Positions 1 to 13,354 are shown, counted from the first letter of the stretch. The stretch: DNA of 64,000 nt from Ricinus communis (GCF_019578655.1 NC_063257.1:10044001-10108000), one strand, 5' to 3'. The notes: generated from the sequence alone by a model not told the origin. Numbers and translations are program-made.

Positions 1-638
1 CGACATAGCTGCTATAAGAACCTATGATCGTTAAAAATGTATAAACCAGGGAATGCCAAAGTTAAAATTGAAAGACATAAGTTAAATATGGAAAATTGAG
101 GATCTATCCACAAAAATAAAATTGATGATAGAATTCTGCTCTCATGAGGCTTTCTGTTCTGCTATACAAAACGAGAAAAAAAAAAAAAAGATGGTCCTAT
201 TTTTTGCTAAGCACTGGATTTCAGCAAGTTGATAAATTATATTTATTCTGACAGAATTTGAAAATATAAACAGCAACCAAATTTCATTTTAAAAGCTAAA
301 TCGGTTCCCATCTCCTTAAAGTATCAGATTATCAATATTATCCACTTTTCCATCTATTACAACTGATATGAGTATTATATGGAATCCCGATTGTCAGCAA
401 AGAAACAGTCTACTAAACGAAGGTCAAATTAGAAAGCGTGATATTACTATACAGTTTACACGCTAATAACACATATAAGACAGAAAACAGTGCCAAAATA
501 AATACTATTACAACAGCTATTCAAATAAAAATTAACTTTACCAAATTAGTCAACTGTAAATGATAAGTAGAAACAATTATGTTAATCACCAAATGTCAAA
601 CACATAAGATAAGGCAGATAATGTTCAAATGTGTATCT
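1..638. other. AT-rich edge region, no gene recognised
   Basis: No open frame of note on either strand. If the minus-strand exon at 639-938 belongs to a larger gene, this stretch would be its first intron or later exons, but I could not recognise coding sequence here. Confidence 0.4.
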
Positions 639-938
639 TTATCTAATACAAGAACAAGAGGGTGTACCAGAGATTGATGGGCAAGACAAATCAGCACAAT
701 CAGCCAATCTGGGACTGCCCATGTGAGGAGCTTCAAAGCCAACTTCATTACAGAAATTCCAAGCTTCTAATGCCACTCTCACATTTGGACTCTTCATTCC
801 CGGGTCTCCTATTGCTGATACATACTCGTCTGATAATGGATAAATTGCTCTTGCTGCTATAGCAAAACCCAGATTCCAAAGCACCAGTAGCAGCAAAATC
901 ATTATTTGGAAAATCGAGGAAGCTTGAGAAGAACCCAT
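639..938 (-). CDS. First exon of a small secreted plant protein of unknown function (DUF7705-like), partial or decayed
   Basis: The frame of 99 codons starts with a clear signal peptide: a short polar start, a hydrophobic stretch at about residues 11-27 rich in I/L/V, then AIAARA as a likely cleavage area. It continues with the motifs YPLSDEYVSAIGDPGM, VALEAWNFCNEVGFEAP and MGSPRLADCADL. From memory these blocks resemble the start of a plant-specific family of secreted or membrane proteins of unknown function (DUF7705). That family is much longer, so this frame is either exon 1 of a gene continuing beyond base 1 or a truncated copy. A GT lies about 40 bases before the stop and could be a donor, after the codons for CPSISG, but I found no convincing next exon in 1-638. 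No role can be stated. The family name is inference; the signal peptide and the conserved-looking block are seen. Confidence 0.45.
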   Translation of the reverse strand: MGSSQASSIFQIMILLLLVLWNLGFAIAARAIYPLSDEYVSAIGDPGMKSPNVRVALEAWNFCNEVGFEAPHMGSPRLADCADLSCPSISGTPSCSCIR

Positions 939-1846
939 GTGCTCTCTTCTTCAAGGAACTGGAGAAACGGATCAATTATAGGACTTTCCTATTAATTATC
1001 ATATGTGAGAGACTGTGTGAGTGGCTGAATAAGTCACGGTTTTGGATTGGTTTTTCAGTTGGTGGGATAATCCATGTTAGATTTTTGGCATTTTCATGAT
1101 GGTTGTTATTACTTGTTAGCTTTCAGTTGCTTGAAAGCAAAGTTTACATGGTGGGCCTCTAAACTTGCAGAACAGCATCCTTCAGTCTGCTGCTTTCAGC
1201 CTTGGCTTATGTACCATTTTCTTTTTTCTGCAAGAATGTGACATGTGGATATGGATAAATTATATATATACATACTTTCATGGAATTATTTCAAGAAAAA
1301 TGGTTGCTTTATTTATTTACACAGAAGATTGTAACAAACAAAAACAAATATATCAGACTTTAATTTTATTTTTATTTTTTAAAAGTGATTGAAAGTATCA
1401 AGCTTTAGCAAATAGTTTACATTTTGACATGAAGAAATATGGTGTGTAGTGTTGAGAAATTTGAAGCTGTATATCAGAAAACATATAAGCTATTTTAGCT
1501 ACTTGAAAAGTATGTTGATGTGTATATAGCATATGATAAATAATTAAAATATATTCATATATATTTTAGATTTATATTAGTGTTAAATGTAAAGTACTTA
1601 AAATACAGTGTTAATGGCTTACTTATCACAGCATATATATATATCGTTTATTCCTACAACACTTATGTTTATTATAGACAAAGTCTCACCCAATCTTATT
1701 GTCTTAATTTCTTAAAAAGATTATGAACTTTATATTTTTTTTAATCAAATTTAGCCGATTTTTTTTTATTTTCTTTTTCTTAGTTTTTGTTTGAAATTAT
1801 ATGAGTTTTGTTTCCATTCATTTTAAGTAAAATTGAATTCAAATTG
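939..1846. other. Intergenic, promoter side of the 639-938 exon
   Basis: AT-rich DNA without a recognisable gene. The first few hundred bases would hold the promoter and 5' leader of the minus-strand secreted-protein exon, but I see no decisive TATA position. Confidence 0.3.
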
Positions 1847-1996
1847 GCCCCTGACTTTGCAGTTTATATGGGCAATGAAATGAAAAGATTTGGTTGTTCC
1901 AGCAATTGCTAGAGAAAGCTGCAAAAGAATATGGATTTGATTACCAACTTGAAATAGTTTTGCCTGATGTCTATCCTTTCAATACAATTTACTGCC
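1847..1996 (+). pseudogene. SAUR (small auxin up RNA) gene fragment, decayed
   Basis: One frame from about 1850 reads DFAVYMGNEMKRF, the start of the conserved SAUR core (usually FAVYVG..MKRFVVP). Right after it, in a frame shifted by two, comes FQQLLEKAAKEYGFDY followed by IVLP, the second half of the SAUR core (usually ..FQQLLEKAAEEYGFD...LPCDE). The block that normally joins them (about ten residues, VVPTSYLK-like) is missing at about 1892-1896, so a deletion removed it and broke the frame. The Cys of the usual LPCD motif is also absent. The copy then runs into an (AT)n tract at 2002. There is no start region, so this is a relic and not a working gene. SAURs act in auxin-induced cell expansion; that is family knowledge only. 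Confidence 0.62.
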
Positions 1997-1998
1997 TG

Positions 1999-2001
<3 letters not shown>

Positions 2002-2031
<30 letters not shown>
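2002..2031. repeat. (AT)n microsatellite
   Basis: About 15 uninterrupted AT units, directly after the SAUR relic. Confidence 0.95.
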
Positions 2032-2036
<5 letters not shown>

Positions 2037-4194
2037 TAATAGGATTAATTATAGAAAAAAAATAGTTAAATTAAACTAATTTACTTTTTTTCAAACATTC
2101 TAGAATTTATTACACATATTTCGATATGAAGATAAAATATAAAGAAAATTAATATTGCATTGGATATATAAATTTGATAAATAAAAAAAATTAATTTGGA
2201 AAAGAAAGAATTATAATGAACCGGAGAGAATATATAATTTGATTGATGACAAACTATTTATGTTTTATTTAATGATCGGAGATGAATTGAAAGCTATACG
2301 GCGATAATTTTAAAGAAATAAAAATAGATGCAATGTTATTCTTAACATGTGAAATCTTTCATGAATAGCATATGAATATTAAAAGTATCCAGAAAAAATC
2401 TAGAAAATCAGTTCGATTCTATCTCTTTTCCTTTGAGAAAAAGAAAATCTCAAAGAATTGATCTTCTCTTGGTTATTGAATCTTTGTTTGAGCAATAAAA
2501 AGAAATTGTTGTTACCCATTTTGTTTTCTCTTTTAAATTTTTTTTTTTTTGGTATTAAAGTGAGTTTGAAATGCTAATGTTAACTAGAGACCATACTCAC
2601 ACAGTCTTTCTTCAATGTCCAACATTTCTATAAAAAAGGATTGAGATGCCAACAACTGAATTCATCACCTTCAATCCATTATAAGCTTGGTCTAAATATT
2701 GTTCACCATAGTTAAACTAGACCTGACCTAAATCATAGATTTGATTGAGGCTAAGTCTAAATCAAATTCAGACAAGGCTTAATCTGCCCCACAATTTGGG
2801 CTCGATCCATATTTGTACTCTAAGCTTACTAAACTTTTTTGTTTTAATTGGGTAGGTTTCAAACCTTACTAAAAACCTTCTCTCTAAGCTAAATCCACTT
2901 TCATTAGGAAAAATAATAAAAATATCTATATTTTTTTATTTTTTATAAAAAGATACGATATAACCTTTTTTTATTTTTAATGTGTAAAAATATTAAAAAT
3001 ATAGTATTTTAATTTTTTTTTAAATACTAACCAGAAAACAACCATACCGTATTTTTTTTTTAAAAAGTTCAAAAATAATATTTTTGAAAAAAAAAGATAT
3101 CTTTTTATTGATTTTAAAGTATTTCTAAAGAGTTTCTCTTTTATTACGGGAGTGTGTAGTTTGTGTTAAGGATATCTAAGCCCATAATCTTATCTTTGAC
3201 TTAAATTCTACGGTAATATTACATGATCTGTGTTAATTTATATCAACTATTATCCACCTAACAAGGTATAAGATACTTTTATAAAACTGTCTATAATATT
3301 TTGAAGTTGCAGTTTTTATATCTTAATCTGTACCGACTATTATCTTCCTAATAGGGCATATGATGCTTTTACAAAACTGTATAATGTTTTGAAGTTGTAA
3401 TTTTTGTTAATAGCATAATGCTGTTAAAATATTATATATTCCTACAATAATTGGTACAAATCGCCACCCGATGTTTAACAATTATTATAATGTTTAATAC
3501 ACAGTTCAAATAGTACAAGGCATGAATAGATGCCCTAGAAAGCACGATGAGGGAAGCAATAAGGTCCATAAATTATCTTCTGAGTTAGCATTAAAATCAT
3601 CAGCTGTTCCTTCACCACCTTAACCAAATTCTCTTCCTTTCCCTCATTTTCAGGGCAAAATGATGTTCTGAAAACCAAGTTGAGAATTCTAATGGATTTT
3701 GATCCACCATTGCATCTCTCACTGTATACCATTACCACACAGGCCAAGTAATTGAACTAAGATCAAAGCAATAAATGGTAATATTGTTTCTTGATATGAT
3801 CAATTGGGTCAATCTGATTTTTGACACACTAAAAAAAGGGGTTTATCCTTTTCAAGAAAAAAAGAAAAGAAAAAAAGAAAACAGGTTCTTTAGCAAAATT
3901 AACGACATGCCAGGTTGCACTTGAATGTGTAGCTAAGTGCAAACAATATACATTAATGCTGTCAATAAGCCCAATTGCTTGTCAACTTTGAGTAGTTTTC
4001 CTTAACCTAAACTAGTTTGTTTCCTAAAGAAACTAAACCAAAACCTAGTTGGAATTCATTTGTTTAGAGTTAGCTTATATCAATATACAAAAAATAGAGT
4101 AAAGGATAAAGTTTAGAAAGAGATTTGTGATTAACGCTTTTATATTTGGAGAAGCTAAAAATTATTAAATATATGTCTAAAAATATAAAATTAA

Positions 4195-4300
4195 TCTTGA
4201 ATAGTAACTATCGGGCTTTAATTTGATGGCTAAACAGTTAGTGTCGAAGGTTAAAGTCTCAAGTTCGATTCCTTCCTTCTTTAAGTAGTTTTATTGTGTT
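4195..4300 (+). repeat. SINE-like tRNA-derived fragment
   Basis: It contains a TGGCTAAACAGTTAGTG segment that loosely resembles a pol III A box. About 40 bases on comes AAGTTCGATTCC, a near match to the B-box consensus GGTTCRANTCC. It does not fold as an obvious tRNA. It is read as an old SINE head; no target duplication was found. Confidence 0.35.
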
Positions 4301-5594
4301 CCTTATTTTATAAAAAGAGTCTCGTATTTTTCTCTAAACTAACACACTGATTATTTAATTATTTAATAAAAAGAGTAAATTTTGAATTAGAAACTTTCCT
4401 TTTTCAAAATACGGTGATTTATTTCTTATGTTATATATAAAAAAATATCTTTTTATTTTTTCTAATTTAACACGTTAATATGCTAACCATATTTACTTTA
4501 AAGAAAAATATATAATTATATCTACTTTTAAAAAAATAAAAAAATTGAATAGTAAATACTAATAAATATATCAAATCTTAATCCAAAATCAAATGCTATT
4601 TAAAATAGTTAAGAGTGGCCCAAACAAATATAAGTACAGAGAAACTATCACCCACCCACAATCAACGTGGAATATAACATCCTTAACATAAATAATAGTT
4701 AAACTTGAGATGTGACTTTTTTTTTTTTTTTTTCTCTTAAAGATGTTACACCAGTTACTACAGCAAAGGATCCAGTTATCTTGGAAAGAGACAAAATGAA
4801 GATCCCTTTTCAGGGGTACGGCTGCGCCCGGACAAATACCGTGTCGCCATGTGGAGCTTCCTAGTTTCTGTGTCGTGATCTCATTTGTTCTGCCTTCTCT
4901 ATATCCTAATTTTATTATCTATTCTTATTAGTCTCACTCAAAATTTATTATTCCTTTCTTTCTATTATAATGATCACTTTTACGAATTTATTCGAATTAA
5001 AAAATTATTTAATAAAATTAACTATAAAAAAAATAAATAAATTAGACTAATTTATTTTTTTATAAATATTTTAAAATTCATTATAATTATTTTAATATAA
5101 AAATAAAATAAAAATTAATATTGTATTGAGTAAATAAAAATAATAAATAATTAAATTTCTTTTAGATAACAGTTATAATAGAGTGGAGAAAGTTATTATT
5201 ATTGAATGTAAGAAAAGAAATTTTTTAATTTAGATTATTAATTTCTTAATTTTTTATAAAATATATTTATGTTTTTAGGAAATAAAATATAAGTTTATAT
5301 GTTTTTACAGAAAGTTTTAGAATTTAAAAAATAAAACTGAGATTGAAAAGATATTTATCCAACTTAATAGTATACTCCTAAATACATGTGTTATTGATAA
5401 AAATAAGTATTTTGGAACCTAATTCCATTCATGTTGATGGCATATTAGCAACAGAAGCCATCAACAAAACTTGATATGGTCTATTTGGTTACATTATATT
5501 TTCTGTTTTATTTTTTATTTTTCAAATTATAAATATTTATTTATGATACACTAATTGGAGAACAAATTAGTTCTATCTTTAGCGCTATCTTTAG

Positions 5595-5690
5595 CGCACT
5601 CATTCTTTAAATCAAGAAAGCGAGTCGATTATAAAATAAAATCGTCTCATGCAGGTTTGAATCCTGCCTTTTTGTTGAAAGATTCCAATT
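5595..5690 (+). repeat. SINE-like tRNA-derived fragment
   Basis: TGCAGGTTTGAATCCTGCC at about 5651-5669 is a B-box-like stem and loop as in the T arm of a tRNA. Upstream, GCGAGTCG is a weak A-box candidate. No complete cloverleaf is visible. Confidence 0.33.
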
Positions 5691-6560
5691 TAAGGGTTTT
5701 TCTTGACTCAATCAAGAGAAATAAGTTAAAAAGATCATAAAATAATTTTTATTTTTACGAATTACTATAAAATAAAGAATAAATTTTTTTATCTTAGGAA
5801 ATAAAATAATAAATATTTAAACATATATTTCATTTTAGAATATAAAATAAAGAATCAATACCACATATTTTAAGTTCATAAACTCCAAAATTAAATAATA
5901 ATATAAAATTATGGTACAATAGCATTTAAAATTAGCATATACATTTATTTTTCTAAAAGCAAATACAACATTAAATACAAAATAAACATCCCATGGATTC
6001 ACAAATTTTGAAGGAGTCTAGTATTTGTTTGGCAGATGCATCGAATGTACATTGTAATCATCAACGTCACTCATCATTCTCCTTCTTCTTCTTATTATTA
6101 TTATTAATTCTCCACACTTTCCTTTCCACTTTTTCTTTCCTTTCCCTCTTCCAAACAAGGGATAGAGCAGGGGCTATTCTACTCTCCAACTATCTTCTCT
6201 CATTCCTCACAATTTGAGCGGCGTGTTTGGAGCTGTGTGGGTCCACTGTTTGTCTTTTTCCTTCCTTGTTATACAATGATTTATTTCTCTTAAAGTGTAT
6301 CTTTAAATAATTTAAATTTTTAAGAAAATTATCTTTAACAATTAGAAAAACAGACATGTTTAATATATAATTTAGTTTCTCGGAGAATATGAATTTATTA
6401 ATTTATTCATATGTCTTAAAATAAAATAATATCTACACCAAATATTATTTGTATCCCATCAATTGGTGTATAAATAATTTTAAATATAACAGTTAACAAG
6501 AATATTCAATGAACCCATTGTTAGATAAACTTTAAATACATTAATAATTTATTATTCTTA

Positions 6561-6585
6561 AAATAATAATAATAATAATAATAAT
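6561..6585. repeat. (AAT)n microsatellite
   Basis: Eight or so AAT units in AT-rich DNA. Confidence 0.9.
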
Positions 6586-8256
6586 ATTGGATTTAAATAA
6601 AGATTGGAATAGTATATTATCTGCTTATATCATACCATACTATTGATGAATGGTGAGGATGAGCCCTGATGAATCAAAATTTCTAATTACAAATAACAAA
6701 AAAGACCAATATAATTTGAATTAGTCAAATTATGCAGTTTAGAAAAAGGGTAAAGAAAGAATAGTTCATTTTAGCTAATGTATTATGGATCCCATGCCAT
6801 CAATGAAAGCAACAAGATTTTAATGGAAGCAACAATTTCTTTTCCTTTTTTCCACATGGAATATGACTGAGCAAGAAAATATTGGTCGGTGTGCACCCCA
6901 CCTCTCTTGATTTATTTTCTACAATTTTCCTAAAATAAATATATTATCAAAATTAAAATTGCAAGCAAGCATGCATCTTTTTGGGTCAAAAGGAAATCTA
7001 ATTGGATAAGTGACAGAGAAAATGACATAATGGATGTGATATTGTATTTGAGAATTTATTAATTAATTTATTATTATTTTATTTATTAAAAAATTAACAG
7101 ACTATGGACTACATAATATGAATATGAAGTAATTATCCTTTTACACTTGCCATTAAAGCGAAAAATCACTTACTTAGAAAATAAAACTCGGACTCGAGAC
7201 TTCTCACTCTCAAAAGCAAACGCTATTATTATTTGAGTTAGGTCTCAAATATATTTATTTATTATTTTTATCTTTATTATTTAAAATGTGTTAGTTGGGA
7301 ATGTAGTCCTCCATATTCAAAGGAAAGCAATCTTATCTTATATTATATAGGGTAGGTTGGATTATCAAATCAAGGATATGTGCTTTGGGTTTTGGTATGC
7401 CACACGTGATTTAGGATTACACTTAGTTTTAGGTTAATTCAACCGATAAGAGATAAATTCTTGTTTGGATTACATTGACAGCTAGAATTATGAATTTTGA
7501 TATATAATACTATAAGTAAATATTGTAAATTGTGTTATATTTATATCGTATAATTCTTATTTAGATAAGTCTATTTATATACTATAAAATCTTAAAGTAT
7601 GAAGAGTTTGTAATCAACTGTGAATTGATCAGAAATATAAATTACTCATTAACTCATAATTTAAAATATTTAATTTAAAAGAGGTTCTGAATAAATTTTT
7701 ATATTGATATTTAAAATAGATCTAATTATTAATTAAATTCTAAATTTTATAACTAATATAGAGCTAAAACATATAAAATTTCAAATGATCGATTTAGATT
7801 TAGGTTCTTATAAATAGCACAAAAATATAATTTTCTTATATGGATTTATCATGAGACAAAAATTGGTGAATATATAATACTATTGCCCGAAAAGGGTAGT
7901 TTAATAAGTACATAAAGTATATAGGAAGAGTAAAAATATCTAAATAAAAAACAGTTTTGAAGAGGCTTCTAAAATGATAGAGCTCCAAGGTGTAAAAATA
8001 TATAAAATTGTACACCAAAATAGAAAACAAAAATAGTTGAAAATCTATAAATAAAGAGTTATAATTAAACTCATTTCAGTTAAAGATTTTTTTCAAAAAA
8101 ATATTCGTTGTAAGTCATATAATTTTTGCTGATAATTTATAAATAAAGAAGAATTATAAAATCATTTTCAATAGTGCTTTTTATTTTAAAAATGATAATA
8201 TCTATAATAAAGAGAATTTAAAAAAAAATTCCAATATAAAAACTAATTTTTTTTAT

Positions 8257-8336
8257 TTAAATTCAATAGCTTCTTTATATTTTATTCTTTATTTTTATTT
8301 TTAAATTCAATAGCTTCTTTATATTTTATTCTTTTT
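8257..8336. repeat. Short tandem duplication, unit about 44 bp
   Basis: The segment AATTCAATAGCTTCTTTATA with its downstream TTTTATTCTT occurs twice, beginning near 8260 and 8304, with almost no differences. This suggests a recent local duplication. Confidence 0.8.
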
Positions 8337-9149
8337 TAATTTTTTAATTTTTATCAATAAAAAAATAAAAATAACTTACATTACTTAAATTGATTTTTTA
8401 TTTGACTCTCTATTTCATATTTAAAAAATATTAAAATATAAAATTAAAAAAATATAAAATGCATAAAAATGCTCTACCTACAAAATATTATTTTATTGCA
8501 CAAATAAATTAGTAAATAATGTCAACAATAATTAATAGAATATTCCCTCCTAACATTCCGTTCTATCAAATGGAATCTGTATACTGAGTGTTTTTTTTTT
8601 TTTTTTTAAAAAAAAGAGAATTCTATAAAGAATTTCGAATATGTTTTATATCATCCAGCTAATTATTGACAAAATAAGTTATCTTATTAATTTTTTTTTA
8701 AATTATTAATTTTAATTTGAGTTCATAATAATATTTCTGACTATAGGAATCAATGATGTCTTTACTGACTTCAATGGGTATCCTACGTTCTATCACATCA
8801 ATTATTTTGTTGATGTTGAACAGTATAATATAACCATTATAGGTTTTCCATTTTTGAAAATGAGAGAAAATTAAAAAGAGAAAAGAAGACAATTTAAATT
8901 TTACCTCTTTTTTCTTCGTCTCTAAAATAAAGGATGAATATGACAAATGAGAGGAAAAAGTTTATTATTTATGACCCAACTATTATTTTACCTCTAATAT
9001 TATTTAATTATTTTCTATTAACAAAATGTATTTTTTATTTTATTACTCACCAAAATAATTCAAAATAAATTATTTTTGTCTATTTTTTATTTTAAATATT
9101 CAAATAAATCTTATTTTATAAGCATCTCAATCCTTAATTAATTATTAAT

Positions 9150-9480
9150 AAAAAAAAATTATTAAAATTTTTTATGGTTTAACGTACTTTTACTTTAAGC
9201 TTTGTTATTTATTTTTTATCACTTTAGTATAATTTGAATATGATCGTTAGTAAATAGTGGTCAAACTGTATAACATCATTAGGGGATTCTGACGTAGCAC
9301 GCAATAGCCACTATTTTTTTAACTGCCACATTAGCGCTTGCTACTGGTATTATGCATTTGATCGTTATTTGCTAACGGTTAATATTCACAGGGTACCAAA
9401 GTAACAAAAAAACAAACCACAATCTCTAAAATAAAAATAGGTAAATCATAAGATAATTTATTAAAATTTTTCCTTGATAA
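9150..9480. mobile_element. Foldback (MITE-like) element with long imperfect inverted repeats
   Basis: The left half (about 9160-9275) and the reverse complement of the right half (about 9330-9470) align over most of their length. Shared blocks in order are ACTTT.GTA, TGAATAT, CGTTAG.AAATA and TCAAA...ATAA. The centre is near 9310. It has no coding capacity. A second partial copy of its right half follows directly. Exact ends and target duplication were not resolved. Confidence 0.6.
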
Positions 9481-9629
9481 TAATAGAGTTTATAAAATAA
9501 AGTGCAAAACAGTAAGTCTATAGTACTATAATTTTCTCATTTTCTATTTTCTTTTTCTATTTTTTATCCAAAAACAAAAAATAAACAGTAAAATAATGTA
9601 TTTATTTTTTTCTTCCCTATTATATAATA

Positions 9630-9900
9630 GCTATTATCTTGCTACTAGTATTATGCAATTTAATCATTATTTGTTAACAGTCAATATTTACAGGAATACC
9701 AAAATAACAAAAACCAAAGTATAAACTCTAAAATAAAAATATGTTGAACTAATAGTAGAATTTATAAAATAAAAAAGCAAAATAGTAAGTCTCTAGTAAT
9801 ATAATTTTCTTCATTTTCTTTTTTCTTTTTGTATTTTTTATCCAAACACAAAAAATAAAAATAAATAAAATAAAATAAAATATCTATTTTCTCTCTCCTC
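9630..9900. repeat. Second, diverged copy of the foldback right half and its flank
   Basis: From CTTGCTACTAGTATTATGCA at about 9640 the sequence repeats the stretch starting CTTGCTACTGGTATTATGCA at about 9338. It continues with matching blocks (CAGG..TACCAAA.TAAC, CTCTAAAATAAAAATA, TTTATAAAATAAA, AGTAAGTCT, ATAATTTTCT, TTTTTTATCCAAA) for roughly 260 bases. This is a direct duplication of about 300 bp with a clear level of divergence. Confidence 0.65.
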
Positions 9901-10801
9901 TCTATAGAACTTATCAAATATAGGGTGAGGGGTGCAAATCTTCGAATTCGTAGGGAAAATCCGACCATAAAAACTTGTGACAATGATGTATCCATAATAT
10001 AAAAATCGAATTGGAAAAAGTACATTTCTTTGACACTTTTTATATATGAATTGATGTGGGCGAGTTAGGTCGACAATATTGAATGTGAGATCCAGCTAAC
10101 GGTACATTCCTTTGAACCAAAAATAAAATAGAAAATTTGAAAATAAATATCTTTGTTTTAGTGTATTTTCAATTTTATATGTATGTTTTCTTTCCTGATA
10201 AATCTGTGTATTTCTCAGTAAAAAATAATAATTCACTATAATACTATAGTTTTAACTAATGGGGTTTAAATTATTTTAAATCGCGCTTGTAAAATATGAT
10301 TATTTAATCATATAGTAAGATATTATTATTTTATAAATAAATAAGAATATGTAACTTTAATTTCTTATAATTAATAAATACATATTTAAAATTAAAAATA
10401 TACCAAACTACAAAGTATAAATTTTGAATTTTTACCACAAGTATTTCTTTCAAAGTACAATATAAATAGTAAGTAAAAATTATACAAAACTATACTTGTC
10501 ACAATATATAATATTACTTAAAATTATCAATTAATTCATAATAAACTTGTATTAATTAACTCATCATAAATCTAATTAACATGTCATTATATTATTATGT
10601 TTACATATGTCTTATGTAATCATGCATTTAAAATATTTATTGATTTAAAAAGAAAATCATAATATTAAAAATTGAGACATGAAATGATGTTGGCTTGTTG
10701 ATAATAATCCATGCAACTTTTCTTTTTTCTTACTCTTTTTTGTGGTTTCCAAAATATTTTATTTTAATATTTTTTTGAGAGAAGGATTTTTTTTTAATAT
10801 C

Positions 10802-10803
<2 letters not shown>

Positions 10804-10832
<29 letters not shown>
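10804..10832. repeat. (AT)n microsatellite
   Basis: About 14 AT units. Confidence 0.95.
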
Positions 10833-10836
<4 letters not shown>

Positions 10837-11222
10837 TTGGTCAAGGGTCATAAAACGTATGCCTTGTGGGATCTGAGTTGGATTTGGTTGACCTCATAAC
10901 CTACTGTTGGTGGTGTGGAGTGGGGGCTCTAATTTTTCATGGGCCACCTACTGCCCACCTCAGGTCTTTTTAATAGATAAAATTAGTATTACTGTACGAT
11001 TAAAAGCTATTATTAATATAATATTAAAATATAATTAATATTTTATCTCCTAGAATTAGAGTATGTATTTAATTAGGAATATAATTTGTTAATTAATAAA
11101 TTAATAAAAAATTATAAAATTACACATAAATTTAAATTTTATGTATTAAAAGTAATACAAATGTTAAAATAAAAATAAAAAATTAAATATATATGTCAAA
11201 AAATATTGAAGTTCAAAAATTG

Positions 11223-11225
<3 letters not shown>

Positions 11226-11261
<36 letters not shown>
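11226..11261. repeat. (AT)n microsatellite
   Basis: About 18 AT units. Confidence 0.95.
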
Positions 11262-11263
<2 letters not shown>

Positions 11264-13322
11264 TAATTGAATGGAACCGATTATTTTTAAGCATTTTAAA
11301 ATAGTTTAAAAATTTCAATAAACCAATAACAAACATGCTCTCTAAATAAAAAATCATATATATAAGATGCTTCTCAAACTCAAACTTGGAATCTCACGTT
11401 TTGAAGCTTCAACATAACTAAGGAATTAATTATTTTAGATATTGCTTCGTTGGCAACACCAATCAATAACTAGTCAGCAAATATCAATTATCAACAATAA
11501 TTTCCTTAATTAACTTGAGCTCCAAATTATTAGCAAAGATGTTAATAAAACACTAGAGAGATTATTAATAAAGTGATTAGAAAAGTTGAAAGTATATGAA
11601 TCATGTAAAATATAATATCCTTAATATATTATGTCAGTTTTGATATAAATATTCTATTTGAATCATACGAAGAACTTATAACTATATCATTATGACGCTC
11701 AGATGCTTATCTAGAATCTAATAAGGACCGTTCTTTTTAGAACTTTTGATCATATTACAACTCGAACTTAATCGATCCCACCTTATTCGACTATCTATAC
11801 TCCATATATATAATAGTCGGTTATCACTAATTACTTCAATAAAGCATTTTCATAATTCAAAGTCTGTATTTAGTTTGTTTTGCCCTTTTTTGGCATGCAT
11901 TCCTTGTTTGTGTAGGGAATATAAGAACGTTGGCAAATTAGGGGCGGTTGGATGGTCCCAATTTGAAAGGCATAAACTCACCAGACAAAAAGGTAGGAAG
12001 TAAATTGTAGTTACTAGTTAGCTTTAGCATTGAAATGGTATCGGGACAACTGACCCTTTTTCACTCTTCACTTTGTTTTATATTTTTTTAGCCTGCATGC
12101 ATTTGATTTTGGTATCATTGTTTTGGATTTAGGAAAGATTCTCTGCTCCAAGGACACTTTGGTCATTTGCAAAGAATCTTTTTCCAGATTCTTCCTCGAG
12201 TGCTTTTGGCCTCACCCTAGTCTACAAAATTTATTTATCATTTGGTATATGCTTGTGTATATACTATATTGTTAAATTCACTTACAGCACAAAAATAAAT
12301 GGAGTTAAAATAGAATCTATTTAATTTAGCATTAATAAATCTATTAGATAATATTTTGCATTGAATTTAACATATTCCATTTAATTTATCTATTACTTAA
12401 TTTGTATTGAATATATACTAAATTTTTTCCCTGAAATATACTAAAATCTATTTAAAATGCATATTATATTTTTTTTATCAATATAGCTATACGATTTAAA
12501 TATTTTTAAATATTATACAAAATTTAGATCACCCACTAATTATAAATAAATTATTCAAACAGTGTCACATAAATTTAGACAAATAATAAAATCAATTTCA
12601 AATATATATCGTGTTAAATTTAGACGGTTCATCAATTTTATATAAAACTATTTTTTTAATAATAATTATAACATAAACTACTAAGTTATTCAATTTTTAA
12701 AGATGCAATCGATTTTAGATTGATTAAATATAACCTAACTTGGCAACAAATTCATTCATATGAAATTCTAAGATAATCCAATCCCTAATTTTTGTTCTTT
12801 AATTAATTATTAAAAAAAGGAAAAAGGGAATAAATAGCTAAGGTGAATAATAATGCAAGTGGGCATTCACAAGGTCATCTCTAAACGACTCATGAAGGAC
12901 ATGGAGAGGTCAAACAGTAATAAATACTAAGTTTAATATTCTCTTAATTACCTAATTAACCTCACCTAACTCCAACTAATTATATATTATATTAAATTAA
13001 AAAAAACACTTATATCTGACGATCGACGGTCAGAGAGGGAAAGAGGGAGGGGCCCAGTAATAAACCGATAAAACAAGTTGCTTCTGATAAAAACACAATC
13101 AACCATCAAAGTCGATCGATAAAGAAAGAGAAATACTATGTCGTTTTGTTCCACGTAGGACAATCAAAATTGAACTTTTGTTTCTTAAATATTTTGTTTT
13201 AAAATTTTTTTACCTCGTGCAGTTTTACCGGATATACCGGTGACCTATCGCTCTTGATTTTCTTACACAAACATTAGACAAAAGACTCTTGTGTTCCGTT
13301 TCTCTCTCTATCTCTCTCTATC

Positions 13323-13330
13323 TATAAATA
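13323..13330 (+). promoter_or_regulatory. Candidate TATA box of the invertase gene
   Basis: TATAAATA directly before a pyrimidine-rich stretch (13345-13530) of the type common in plant 5' leaders. Transcription would start about 25-35 bases on, near 13355, about 1 kb before the ATG, which implies a 5'UTR intron. Confidence 0.5.
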
Positions 13331-13354
13331 TAACTACTTTCAAGACATGTTCTT

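Larger units (their letters stand above)
1997..13000. other. Long AT-rich intergenic region without genes
   Basis: About 11 kb with no supportable protein-coding gene. It holds simple repeats, tRNA-like B-box sequences at 4230-4275 and 5600-5690, a short tandem duplication at 8259-8334, and a foldback element with a partial second copy at 9150-9900. Short open frames here are AT-rich chance frames without recognisable motifs. Confidence 0.5.
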
